Positions 25,825 to 36,000 of a stretch of 64,000 nucleotides of DNA are shown piece by piece (within the stretch, counting starts at the first letter, position 1; the number at the start of each line of letters is the position of its first letter). The stretch is from positions 1,364,001 through 1,428,000 of the forward strand of contig CBDDKR010000002.1 in NCBI GenBank assembly GCA_965230345.1, read 5' to 3'. This stretch comes from JADKBO01 sp965230345 (lineage in GTDB: Bacteria > Bacteroidota > Bacteroidia > Chitinophagales > Saprospiraceae). Position numbers and translations under genes: made by a program. The notes beneath the pieces were generated by a model, which did not search any database, was not told the origin of the DNA, and was given only the letters and a program-made list of their open reading frames with translations.

Positions 25825-28164
25825 TTAATCTTCGATTTGGTTAAGGTGTATTTCGGTTATATCGATACCGTCTTTAGTAGTTCCGAAAAGAATTAGATCT
25901 TCTTTACGATCATTATTGATATCAATACTTTTCATAATTCCTGTTGTGATTGGGAGAATAGGAATCTTGATTTTTTTCGAGAAGTTTAAATTGTAGTTGA
26001 GGTATAGTCCAACTTCTGTTTTACCATTTATGGTACCTGAAAAAAGGACATCTTGATCTCCGTCATTATCAATGTCAATATTCGTGACAACTCCTTTTTT
26101 GTATGGTTCAAAAGGAGTATCTTCTCTAAGGTAGAATGAACCATTTTCGTTACTATAAACTTCTATAGTATTGGGACCAAATTCGTTTTTACTTTTCAAT
26201 AGTAGGTCCAAAAAACCATTTTTATCGAAATCTGAAATAATCACTTTCTCTGGATTGATTTGTGAAATTATAGAGCTATTACTTAATTTGCCATCTATGT
26301 TTTCATAGAGATACGTGATACTTTTGTAGTATATATTACTTAAATATTTTGGATGCCTTTTTCTAAGATTTTCTAATGTTTGTGGCGTGATATCTGTATA
26401 TCCTGAGATTAACAAATCATCATCACCATCATTGTCAAAGTCAAAAAATCTTAGGGATTCTTCTGCGATTTGATTTATAATACTGTGTTCTTGTAATACA
26501 AATGCATGATGCGTATTTATAAATGTAGTAATAAATGTATTGTTCGATTCAAAATAGGTGAAAACGAGATCTTCAACTCCATCACCATTAATATCTGCGC
26601 TTTCTATGGTATTGTAATCTTTTGTTCCAAAAGTAGAACTATCAACTTTGATAAAATTACCCTCTTCATTCATGCAAATGAAGGTTTGATGATCGTTTGA
26701 TAAACTTTTAAGTGATTTATAGATTAGGTCTTGATCTCCATCTTGATCTATGTCTATAAAAGCTAGAGGAGTAAGTCCGGATAAAGTATCAAATAATGTA
26801 TGCTCTTGCCGTACAAAATTACCGAATTCGTTTTTATAGTGTAGATTGAAATTCCCATTAACTCTCATGAGTATATCTTCATACCCATTGTTGTCGATAT
26901 CTTCAATAATGACTTCATGACATGAATAGGGGAGAAATGGTAATGGATCGATTAGAGTAAAAAAACCAATGCTATTGCGATATAAATTACACCTTGGATT
27001 GCCCTTACGGTCTAAACCGGTCATCAATATATCTTCATCACCATCTTGGTCAATGTCCGAAATGAGCATAGAAGACGTCCATAATCCTTCTAAAGACACA
27101 TCAGGAATTTCTAGAAAACTTCCTTCAAAATTGTCATACAATTTGACACTAGGTACGGTATCTTTTTTAAGGCCTGAGATAATCAAATCTTGGTCACCAT
27201 CACTATCCACATCCGAGAATAAGATTGAGCTTGAAAATACGCCTTCAAAACGACTATCCGAATCGAGAGAAAACTGACCTTCTTGATTGGTATATAACTT
27301 GACTGTTGGACCATGTTCGACATTAATGCCACTAAATATGACATCTTGATCTCCGTCATTATCAATATCGGTTGTAGCTATAGAACTGTATCCAAGAGGT
27401 ATAAAATTGTTGTATATATCTTCATCGAAATCTCCTTGATGGTTCAAGTACAATCTGGATATAGGTACATCCTCTTCTTCAAGACCTGATATGAATACAT
27501 CGAGCCATCCGTCGTCATCGACATCCGTAAAGACAATGGAAGAAAAGGCTACATGAGCAAATGGGGTATCTTCTTTTTTAGTAAATGTTCCTAAATGGTT
27601 AAGATATAATGATGTAGAAGGATTTTGTTTCGAATCAAGTCCAGACATAAGCAAGTCTTGGTCTCCATCATTATCAATATCTGCAAAAGCGACCGCACTT
27701 GCCGCAACCTTTTTTACTTTGAATTTTTTATCCCTTTTAAAAGAACCTTTATGATTGATATATAATTTAGCGATAGGCAATTTTCGTTGATTTAATCCAG
27801 TTACCAACATATCTTCATCTCCATCATTATCAACATCAGCAAATGCCAATGCACTGGCAGCAACATCTTGGAAAGTAGAATTTACGGCTTCATTGAAAAC
27901 TCCATTATGATTGGTGTACATCTTTGTGACGGGCTTAGAAGAATCATCCCATCCAGAGATTACAATGTCTTCATCACCATCACCATCGGTATCAGAAAAG
28001 GCCACAGAACTGGCAGAAACTCCATCCGCTCCAAGTGGAATAGTTTTTCCTTCAAAAAATTGGGTAAATCCCAAAAATGATTGAAATATTAGAGCAATCG
28101 AAAGGAGTATTTTTTTGTAGCCGTCTTTGGTGTACATAAATTTTGGGGTAAAAATTTGTGCCAC
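25825..28164 (-). CDS. Secreted FG-GAP/VCBS calcium-binding-type repeat protein
   Basis: A 779-residue protein made almost entirely of FG-GAP/VCBS-like repeats. I count 14 units centred on a D-x-D-x-DG-D-x-D loop followed by a hydrophobic strand and SG, for example DIDNDGDQDLLMSGL and DVDSDGDQDLIISGL. These loops normally bind calcium and build beta-propeller blades, here enough for two seven-bladed propellers (inference). The signal peptide ILLSIALIFQSFLGFTQ suggests start at ATG 28137 (MYTKDGYKK) rather than 28164. No C-terminal type IX sorting domain is seen. The function is probably cell-surface binding. Neighbours do not inform it. Confidence 0.88.
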   Translation of the reverse strand: MAQIFTPKFMYTKDGYKKILLSIALIFQSFLGFTQFFEGKTIPLGADGVSASSVAFSDTDGDGDEDIVISGWDDSSKPVTKMYTNHNGVFNEAVNSTFQDVAASALAFADVDNDGDEDMLVTGLNQRKLPIAKLYINHKGSFKRDKKFKVKKVAASAVAFADIDNDGDQDLLMSGLDSKQNPSTSLYLNHLGTFTKKEDTPFAHVAFSSIVFTDVDDDGWLDVFISGLEEEDVPISRLYLNHQGDFDEDIYNNFIPLGYSSIATTDIDNDGDQDVIFSGINVEHGPTVKLYTNQEGQFSLDSDSRFEGVFSSSILFSDVDSDGDQDLIISGLKKDTVPSVKLYDNFEGSFLEIPDVSLEGLWTSSMLISDIDQDGDEDILMTGLDRKGNPRCNLYRNSIGFFTLIDPLPFLPYSCHEVIIEDIDNNGYEDILMRVNGNFNLHYKNEFGNFVRQEHTLFDTLSGLTPLAFIDIDQDGDQDLIYKSLKSLSNDHQTFICMNEEGNFIKVDSSTFGTKDYNTIESADINGDGVEDLVFTYFESNNTFITTFINTHHAFVLQEHSIINQIAEESLRFFDFDNDGDDDLLISGYTDITPQTLENLRKRHPKYLSNIYYKSITYLYENIDGKLSNSSIISQINPEKVIISDFDKNGFLDLLLKSKNEFGPNTIEVYSNENGSFYLREDTPFEPYKKGVVTNIDIDNDGDQDVLFSGTINGKTEVGLYLNYNLNFSKKIKIPILPITTGIMKSIDINNDRKEDLILFGTTKDGIDITEIHLNQIED

Positions 28165-28400
28165 AAGATAATTATATTGGTTGTATTTATTGGTGAAGTG
28201 ATTTAAAACCTAAATCCTAATGCTAGAATCAACTCATTGAAATCCAATCTCTGCCCAAAAATTAATTTCCATAGCTTTGGCTATGCAAGAATTTTCGGAT
28301 TGATCTAACTTCCAAGCAGTTAATTCCGCTATTGAACACAGCTTTTAAATCACTTCGGTATTTAGGTCTAATGATGTACACCCACGAAGTAAAAACAATT

Positions 28401-28859
28401 CTAGTTCCGATCAAAGGTTTGAGGAATTCTGTTGCTGGGAGATTCTTTGTCAAAAATCCATGAAATGATCCACCATCTTTCTTCCTCAAAAATGAGTTGA
28501 ATACTGTTAATGCCTCTTCGTTCTATAGGACCACCTTCGGACAGTCTAGTCTCATAAGTGCTCCATACGTGAGCGATGTTTCCAAATATTCTAACCTCTC
28601 TATTGATTTCAGATTCGAAAAAATCTGTGGTCATAATCAAAGATTGGGTATCATCATGAAAAGATTTTACGGGAATAGTAACTTGTTGATTTTGGCTGTT
28701 TTTGTAGGAGTAAATGGCTTTTGGGTGGTGTAAGGAGGCGTCTCTTTCCCATTGCCTTTTTTCTCCAATTCTTCCAGAAACGACTTCGTAAGTCGCATCA
28801 ATTAATCCAGATATGGTTGAAACGTCTTTTGAATTAGGGTAGCTCATTTGCTCATTCAT
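28401..28859 (-). CDS. NTF2-like/SnoaL-type protein of unknown function
   Basis: A 152-residue cytosolic protein with the cone-fold features of the NTF2-like superfamily: an N-terminal helix (KDVSTISGLIDATYEVVSG), an alternating strand region with FHDDTQSLIMTTDFFESE, then AHVWSTYETRLSEGG and a final pair of strands GINSIQLIFEEERWWIISW. No catalytic residue can be assigned. It is the last gene of the minus-strand run that includes the LytTR and hydrolase genes, 108 bases after the LytTR stop. Confidence 0.7.
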   Translation of the reverse strand: MNEQMSYPNSKDVSTISGLIDATYEVVSGRIGEKRQWERDASLHHPKAIYSYKNSQNQQVTIPVKSFHDDTQSLIMTTDFFESEINREVRIFGNIAHVWSTYETRLSEGGPIERRGINSIQLIFEEERWWIISWIFDKESPSNRIPQTFDRN

Positions 28860-28967
28860 AATTATTATTTTTCATCAAAATAAATGGAGATTGAAGAATG
28901 AGGCAAACTATTTATTTCAATGAGTAAATATTCTATTTAGAATAATCTGATTTTTATTTCCATAATT

Positions 28968-29294
28968 TTAGAGTAAAAGCTTTTCCAAGGTATCTTTTAA
29001 ACATTCTCTGTAACTTTTTCCTACTGGAACCTGGTGATCCTGCATGATGACCTGATGGTCCTCAAAGGCATCTATGGTGGTTAGATTTACAATGTATGAA
29101 TTATGTACACGCATGAATGAGTCTGGTAAAGCATCAATGATGTCTTTCAAGCTTTTGTAATAAATATGTTTGCTCTTGTCGATGAGTAGGATTTCAACGT
29201 AATTACCCATGCCTTTGACATATAGGATGTCATCGAAATAGACTTTGACGATTCTTTTATTGGATTTTATAAATGTATAGTTTATTGCATCCAT
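28968..29294 (-). CDS. Stand-alone LytTR DNA-binding protein
   Basis: At 108 residues this is just a LytTR domain (VYFDDILYVKGMGNYVEILL, FMRVHNSYIVNLTTIDAF, VPVGKSYRECL), with no receiver domain before it. The first residues (AINYTFIKSNKRIVKV) correspond to the linker of normal LytTR regulators. It is either a genuine single-domain regulator or the surviving C-terminal half of one. Its start overlaps the end of the hydrolase gene by 13 bases, which implies coupled translation. Nothing in the sequence shows how it is switched. It could be controlled by the level of its transcript or by a protein partner. Confidence 0.85.
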   Translation of the reverse strand: MDAINYTFIKSNKRIVKVYFDDILYVKGMGNYVEILLIDKSKHIYYKSLKDIIDALPDSFMRVHNSYIVNLTTIDAFEDHQVIMQDHQVPVGKSYRECLKDTLEKLLL

Positions 29295-30178
29295 TCAATT
29301 AATTCTTCTGTATCAACAATAGACCAACTATGTGGATGACGATCTCCATTGGCACGATATCCTTTATTTTTAGTTTCGATCAATTCAAAGCTATCCCATT
29401 TTTTGTCATTCAGACTTGTAGCAATTTGTTGGATGGCATATGCATTGGTGTATTCGTAAGCAGTTTGTCGATTTTCTAGCCACCAAAGACTGTCAGGTTC
29501 GGTATAGAATCTCAGTTTGCAATTTCTTAATTGTGGAACAGCTATATAGTCGATTTGAAATACAAAGGGTGAAGCAGCTTGAATGTGCTGGACCAATTCG
29601 TCATTTTTACCAAAGTTCTTCTCAAAATAATTTATAATCCATTTGGGTTCTGCTAGTCTCTGTTCTGAGAAATCTGGATTAAATAAATCGTTTTTAGCGG
29701 TTTTATATAGGGCATATAGGTCAATTGGAGAATCTACGACGAATACACCCTTTGGAGAGATTGAAGATTTTTCAGTGATCAAATGATTTGCTATGGTTAG
29801 GGATACATTTCCACCAATCGACATTCCACCTATATAAATGTCGTAATGAGACATGTTGTATTTCTCAATGGCTGATTTAATAACTTGAATCTGTTGATCA
29901 ATAGTCATACTATCCATCCATAAATGTTTGTTGAAATTGGATAACAGAACTGAGACATTATTCTCTTTAGCAGGTTCTAGAATGTCAAATTCTTCTTTGG
30001 TTTGTTTGGATGTAGTTGCCCCTCCTGGATATAGAATGAGAAGCTTATTAGATTCTATATGTTTGTGCAATTCAAAATCGCTGGTTATAATGGTTTCAAC
30101 GAGTTGAGCTTCTTTAGTGGATTTATTCTTACAATTGAATAATGTAAGTAGGAGGATTATGATATAAGCGTATTTCAT
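29282..30178 (-). CDS. Alpha/beta-hydrolase lipoprotein
   Basis: About 298 residues from ATG 30178, chosen over an upstream start at 30208 because MKYAYIIILLLTLFNC is a proper lipoprotein signal. The hydrolase core has LLILYPGGATTSKQ (oxyanion strand), the nucleophile elbow GGMSIGGNVSL with Ser, an Asp candidate in FYTEPDSLWWL and His in GDRHPHSWSIV. It should sit in the periplasmic membrane leaflet and hydrolyse an ester or amide that cannot be named from sequence. It is the third gene in a row after the two propeller genes and overlaps the LytTR gene. Confidence 0.82.
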   Translation of the reverse strand: MKYAYIIILLLTLFNCKNKSTKEAQLVETIITSDFELHKHIESNKLLILYPGGATTSKQTKEEFDILEPAKENNVSVLLSNFNKHLWMDSMTIDQQIQVIKSAIEKYNMSHYDIYIGGMSIGGNVSLTIANHLITEKSSISPKGVFVVDSPIDLYALYKTAKNDLFNPDFSEQRLAEPKWIINYFEKNFGKNDELVQHIQAASPFVFQIDYIAVPQLRNCKLRFYTEPDSLWWLENRQTAYEYTNAYAIQQIATSLNDKKWDSFELIETKNKGYRANGDRHPHSWSIVDTEELIEWMQ

Positions 30179-30339
30179 GAATTGGAGTTCAAGACAAAAG
30201 ATTGACAATTAATGGTAATAGGATTTAGATGGATCCAATACCATGATAGTATAAAAATAAACAACTATTCCAATTCGTCAATTATTTAAATGAATCGTTT
30301 TAATTACATTAACAGAGGTGGTAATCACACTATATTACC

Positions 30340-31419
30340 TTATCTTTTAATCATATCTAATGTGTTGACACCATCAAATTGCCACAATCCATTTTTTCCT
30401 CCAAACCATATGTTGGATTTATCATCTTCAACTATGAAATGAATATTGGGGTAGGTATGACCATTTTGGTCCTTGAAGTCTGTAAAATGTTGCCCGTCAA
30501 ACAATGTCATATTGGTCGTTCCACTACCAAGCCAAAGTATACCTTTTTTGTCCTCGTAAACCCAAGACACATTATTGTGAGCAAATCCATCGTTGGTTTT
30601 GTGAAAAGATGTGAAGGATTGATGGTCATATAGGTCGAAACCTCCATTGTGATTGCCATGGGTGCCTACCCAAATTCTATTTTTCGAATCGCAGTATACT
30701 ATTCTAATAAAGTCGTCGCTGAGTTCTTCGACAAAGTGGGTGAAGGATTGTCCATCATAACGACTGATGCCTCCATGACTCAAGGATGAAAACCAAATAT
30801 TATCATCATGATCATTGACCATACTAAGAACGATGTTGTGTTGCAGCCCATCATCGTATATCATTCCAACATTAGACAAATATTGTTTATAAGTATGACC
30901 GTCATATTTGTAAACTCCTGCACCATTTGTTCCAATCCAAATATTCCCAAGTTTATCTTCAAGCAAGGATAAAATTTGATTGGGATTTACCACTGGATAG
31001 ACTAAGTCCAACCAAGTACTTGATGTGTCGCTTTGAGGAATTTGATGAATGTAAAACTTTTCACCATCAAATTTGTACAGTCCCTTGGAGCCACCAAACC
31101 ACATGAACCCGTTTTGATCTTCGAGGAAACATGAAATTGAATTATCCAATAATCCATTTTCCGTGGTGAAGTTCGTGATGGATGAGCCATCGAATAGAAA
31201 TATGCCCCCACCTCTACTGCAAAACCATAAATTGTTTTTACTATCCAAAAAACCATTGTAGTAACCATTGGTTAGACGCGGAAAAAGCAGGCTTTTGGCT
31301 TTGGTAGAATGAATACTTGAATCGGATTTTGAATGCTTAAATACATCACATGAAGTATATATGGTGCATAAAAATAGGGTGAGAGTTATACCCAATTTGG
31401 AAAGGAATAAATTAATCAT
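30340..31419 (-). CDS. Two-component-regulator propeller lipoprotein without kinase domain
   Basis: A 359-residue protein with a lipoprotein signal (LTLFLCTIYTSC, Cys near 24), followed by reg_prop blades: LEDKLGNIWIGTNGAGVYKY, VNDHDDNIWFSSLSHGGISR, YCDSKNRIWVGTHGNHNG and VEDDKSNIWFGGKNGLWQFD. Such propellers normally form the periplasmic sensor of hybrid kinases, but here no transmembrane or kinase part follows. Its start overlaps the end of the upstream paralogous gene by eight bases. It may bind the same ligand as its neighbour and hand the signal to another protein. Confidence 0.88.
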   Translation of the reverse strand: MINLFLSKLGITLTLFLCTIYTSCDVFKHSKSDSSIHSTKAKSLLFPRLTNGYYNGFLDSKNNLWFCSRGGGIFLFDGSSITNFTTENGLLDNSISCFLEDQNGFMWFGGSKGLYKFDGEKFYIHQIPQSDTSSTWLDLVYPVVNPNQILSLLEDKLGNIWIGTNGAGVYKYDGHTYKQYLSNVGMIYDDGLQHNIVLSMVNDHDDNIWFSSLSHGGISRYDGQSFTHFVEELSDDFIRIVYCDSKNRIWVGTHGNHNGGFDLYDHQSFTSFHKTNDGFAHNNVSWVYEDKKGILWLGSGTTNMTLFDGQHFTDFKDQNGHTYPNIHFIVEDDKSNIWFGGKNGLWQFDGVNTLDMIKR

Positions 31420-32458
31420 TCCATGGGCCGTTTTGTGTTACTTCAATAAGGTTACCTTTAGTCATTTTGTATAATCCACCAGAACAACCAAACCACATAG
31501 TGCCGGTCTTGTCTTGAAATATGTGCTGAGGAATAATGGTCAGGGAATCTTTAGTAGGCATGGAATGATTCTGAAAGGAATGATTGTTGTATTTATATAA
31601 ACCACTTGTAGTTGAAGTAATCCATATGCTTTGATTTTGGTCTAGAAAGATATCATATACATCTGTAGCATCTAGGCCTTTGACCTGAGGAAAAGAAGTG
31701 AAAGATTTTCCATCGAATTTATTTAATCCAGCCTTTCCTGTTCTAAAGTTAGGGTCAGGATGATCTTTTTCTACGATTCTTGAACCAAACCAGATGTTTC
31801 CTTCACCATCTTGTTGAATGGCATGAACATTATTAGAAGATAACCCTTCCTCTTTTGTGAAAACAGTAAAGTTATTACCATCATACTTACATGCTCCGTA
31901 ACCATCTCTTCCTATCCAAATGTTTCCTTCGGAATCTTCAAATATCTCTGAAATCCAATGCATGGTGGATTGATAAGAATGAACTTCAATATTTGGTTTT
32001 GGTAGAGGGAAAGGCTCAAAGGATTCATTTTTGAACTGGAATACACCACCCCAAGTTCCTACCCAAAATCGTCCTTTTGTGTCAATCATAAGTTCTGAAA
32101 GTCGGTTGGACTCAATTGTGTTGTTGTTGTAATTCTTAAAAGTATAACCATCATATTTAGTGAGTCCTGCATGTGTGGCAAACCAGATGTTACCATAATT
32201 GTCCTCTAGTATATCAACAACTGCATCATCGCTTAATCCATCCTTTTTCGTAAAATAGGTTAAGTGTTGACCATCGTATTTGGCAACGCCGTACTGAACT
32301 GTACCAATCCATAAATTGCCTCTAGTGTCTTCAAATACTTCTACTACGTATTGACCAATGGATTTTTCCTTGATTTTTTGACTAGGTTGAACTTCTATAC
32401 ATAGAAACAAAACAACAGATAATATGGATACTGGTAAAAACTTAAATAAGTAATTCAT
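31412..32458 (-). CDS. Secreted two-component-regulator propeller protein
   Basis: A 348-residue paralogue of the next gene with an N-terminal hydrophobic signal (FLPVSILSVVLFLCIEVQ). The blade motif recurs in VFEDTRGNLWIGTVQYGVAK, LEDNYGNIWFATHAGLTKYD, FEDSEGNIWIGRDGYGACKY and IQQDGEGNIWFGSR. No transmembrane segment, kinase, DNA-binding or sorting domain is present at the C-terminus, so it should be free or tethered in the periplasm. The pair are probably translated together (eight-base overlap). Confidence 0.88.
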   Translation of the reverse strand: MNYLFKFLPVSILSVVLFLCIEVQPSQKIKEKSIGQYVVEVFEDTRGNLWIGTVQYGVAKYDGQHLTYFTKKDGLSDDAVVDILEDNYGNIWFATHAGLTKYDGYTFKNYNNNTIESNRLSELMIDTKGRFWVGTWGGVFQFKNESFEPFPLPKPNIEVHSYQSTMHWISEIFEDSEGNIWIGRDGYGACKYDGNNFTVFTKEEGLSSNNVHAIQQDGEGNIWFGSRIVEKDHPDPNFRTGKAGLNKFDGKSFTSFPQVKGLDATDVYDIFLDQNQSIWITSTTSGLYKYNNHSFQNHSMPTKDSLTIIPQHIFQDKTGTMWFGCSGGLYKMTKGNLIEVTQNGPWND

Positions 32459-33000
32459 TATAAAATCGATTTTCTTTGAAAAATGAAATGCTTCGTAGTT
32501 AACATTTTTAGTTCATCATATTCATTCCTTGAATGATATATCAAGTTGTAAACCACATCAAGAAAAGTTATTGGCTGAATAGGACAACTTTATAAACGGT
32601 ATTAACAATGTGCTTCTCCTCAATGAACAGCCTTTTAAAAGGATGTTAATTGATGCAGCTAAAATATGTTTTTATAAAAATGCGTGGAGATAATTAGTGT
32701 AAATCAATGTAAAATGAGGTTAAGTATATCTTTGTAAAGGTTACTTTAAGGCAATACAACAGATTTATGTAAAAAGTATATTGTGATTAAATAAGTTATA
32801 AAGGTCAAATTGTAAAAGCCCAGAGAATATATTATTCTCTAGGCTTTCAAAATTTGGGGGATTTAAAGCATATTGAATAGCCTTAAATTTATAGACTATT
32901 TTGTTGTTCCCTTATCGATACTATTTGAATCAATTTTGAATTTATGTACCGCAAGAAATCATAGGTTATCTATAATTCTTGTAGATATCCATTGCTATTG
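32459..33000. other. Gene-free stretch of about 540 bases
   Basis: AT-rich DNA between the giant secreted protein and the propeller genes. It contains a hairpin (32816-32846) and presumably the promoter of the propeller gene starting at 32458. The only plus-strand frame here runs antisense into the giant gene and looks like a shadow. I see no tRNA or repeat. Confidence 0.6.
32816..32846 (-). terminator. Candidate terminator downstream of the giant secreted protein gene
   Basis: A 13-pair stem with one mismatch (32816-32828 against 32834-32846, loop of five) lies 155 bases after the stop at 33001. On the minus strand it is followed by a short TTTTAC stretch, a weak U tract. Confidence 0.5.
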
Positions 33001-36000
33001 TCATATTTTAACCACTTTAGAATACATAATTATCACGCCGTCTGTGCTTGTCAGTTTGAACAAGTATGCACCTGCCAGCATGTTAGAGTTCTTATAAGTA
33101 TATTGGTTTATATTATTTGGTATTTCAGCTTCATCTACTAATTGTCCATTTACATTATATATTTCAAGGTTAAATCCAACTTCGTTTCGACTAAAATCAA
33201 TAAAAAGTTCTTCCTTGAAAGGAATTGGATATATCTTGATCGAATTCTTATCAGTATGAGGAAATTCGGTTGAAACGGTACAATCTTTTAAAATGACTAC
33301 ATGATTCACAATGTCAACTTGACAATGCTCTCCGTTATCCAATGTAGATGTCACTTCGATGGATAGCAAATAACTGCCATTTCCATTGTATGAATGAATC
33401 GGTATGTCGTCATTCGGTCCTAGATAAGTTACTTCTCCATCTCCCCAATATATTGTGCTAACATATTGACATGGGTATAGTTCCGGTGCACCAATTTCCA
33501 AGTTACCATTCATATCATATTGAATGGCATCACTGTTAAGCTGGGCGTGAGCAAGATTTGTAAGTTCTTCTGAAGAAGCGCAGCATTCATCTTTCATCTT
33601 GCAATATCCAAAATCAATATTCGAGATTACGGTGTCTTGACTAAGATTTAGTATGTATCCATCTTGACCTAAAGTAGACTCAAAATTAGTTCCCCCTTGA
33701 GCTATTACGGCATATTCTCCTAAAGGAAGGTCATGGAATACATAATAACCGAACTTGTCTGTTGTTGCTACTTGGGTTGTTGATCCATTTTGTAGAAGAT
33801 GTACTTCTATTCCTTCAAGTCCCTCATCCTGATTGGGTTGATGTAATGTGTCACACATCACATCGTTAAAAACAGTTCCAATAATATATGTATAAGGAGT
33901 ACAACACCTAGATTCAATAAACCCAGCATTAGTAACAGCTGCATTGATTTGCATTCCCATTGTTACCGATCCATCATTTCGCATGCCAGCTCTAAGGCAA
34001 TAAGTACCTCTATCCAAATTGTGAATAGTATTTGATACGAATGCTGGATCTAAGAATGTTGAAGGATCTGGACTGCCAGAATAATCGATCAAATCTTGAA
34101 TAAGCGTTCCATCCTCTTCATATAATCCGATGTTGATAAAATTATCGACATGAGCAGCAATGTTCAACTCAACTTCGGCAGATTCTTCGCAGACACAAAA
34201 GCATCTTTCAAATAGATATGGGGTAGAGAAGGAACCATTATTATTTGCATTTGGAAATGGCGAAATATATTGTGACCCTGGCAGTTGATCCCATACCGTA
34301 TTTGGATTTAATACGAAACCTGGTCTGGGGTAATTGATATCTTGGTCAGGTCCGTCAATCAATTCCCAATTTCCTACATACTGACCAATAGGCAACAGTA
34401 GATTATTATTGTCAATGCCTGTGCTTAAGTTAATGGTATTTGTATGACATTCTATATCGCAGCCTTTTGGAATACAATATTGTTTCGGATCTAAAAGAAT
34501 ATATCGAATGTTGCAACTGGTCGAATTCCCTGACAAATCACGAACCATAACGGTGATAGATTGCGGTACAGTAGTCAGGTCATCACATGTTAGGTGAGCT
34601 TTATTTAAATGAACAGTATCAATACCACAATTGTCATCGTACTGTACTTGATGAAGGTCAAGGTTTAGGTCAATTTCACCATTTTGATTTAATTCGTACA
34701 CAACCACTTGAGAATTACATGATAAGATTGGCGGATTAATGTCGTTCAAGCAGTCGCAAGATTCATTGCCTAATAATTCTACGTTAGTTTGGCAAGTTGA
34801 TGTATTCCCAGCTTCGTCCTCTACGGTCAAAACTAAGGTGTTGATTCCTACATTTTCACAGGGGAGAATAGTCCTATCCAATGATAGTGTTACATTTCCA
34901 CATTGATCATACGAATTATTGTCCACTTGTGCGGGATCAATAACAGCACTACCTGTCGCACCAATTTGTACGGTGATGTCTTTTGTCAAACAAATTGGAT
35001 CGCATACATCATCTTTGCATGGATTTCCTTTCTGAAGGACTAAATCATCAGCAAGAAAATAGAATCTATTGTCTGTTGGATCAGTTGTACAACTTAAGCC
35101 AAACATTATGGCTGGATAATCTTGAGATGCTAGTAACCTGATGTTAAAATTCTTCCAAGTAAGTTGACTTAAATTGATAGATACTCGTCCAAGTTCTTCG
35201 TACTCATCTTCTTTACAATCCAAACCTGATAATGGAAAATTACAATGAGGTATTCCGAGTATTACTATATCTCCCTTGAGAATATCCTTTGATTGGAAAG
35301 ATTCGCTTGGTGCTCCTATCAACATATTAATGGAATATTCCGTATTTGCAATAATAGGAGAGTTCAAACAAGCTCCAATATATTCTATTTGATCCTGACC
35401 TCCAGGTTCTACACCTACAGTTCTCAGACCTCCTACATAATGATCACTACCGTTTGGAGGCATTGCAGCACTCATAGGTGGTGTGATATCTAATCGGGCA
35501 GGGTAATGAGTGAAAGATAGATAATCCGAAGTCGCTTGAGTAGCCTGAACCCAGTATTTTGCTCTGTCCAGTTGAGAATGAAAATCTGGTTCAATTCCTG
35601 AGTTTGTCAATTCTTCGAAATCCGCATTGGGTATGAGTGAATTATGGATATTAAGTGAGTCACATGGTAAAACCTCACAAGGCAAGACAGTCACTATTGA
35701 TGTACACGTACCTGTATTTCCTGATTCATCTTCAACAGTTATAATTACAGTATTCATACCTTCATCATTACATGTGAAAATTTCTTGACTAAGATCCACC
35801 ACAACTTTACCGTCACACTCATCGTTAATAATAACTGCTAGATCATTTACGTCAATTATACTACTTCCATTTGATCCAATGTTTAATTGAAAATCATTTA
35901 TACAACTTACTATTGGAGATATCTTATCCTCAACTACAACAATAGCCGAACAACTCGATACATTACCCGATTCATCCGTTACAGTGAGATATACCATATT

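Noticed and set aside
28262..28489. 75-codon minus-strand frame, partly beyond the NTF2-like gene
   Set aside because: It overlaps the NTF2-like gene in another frame and I recognise no family. The part outside the gene (28262-28400) could be a relic, but nothing supports it.
32873..33097. 74-codon plus-strand frame
   Set aside because: Half of it is antisense to the sorting domain of the giant protein; low-complexity hydrophobic translation, no start signals.
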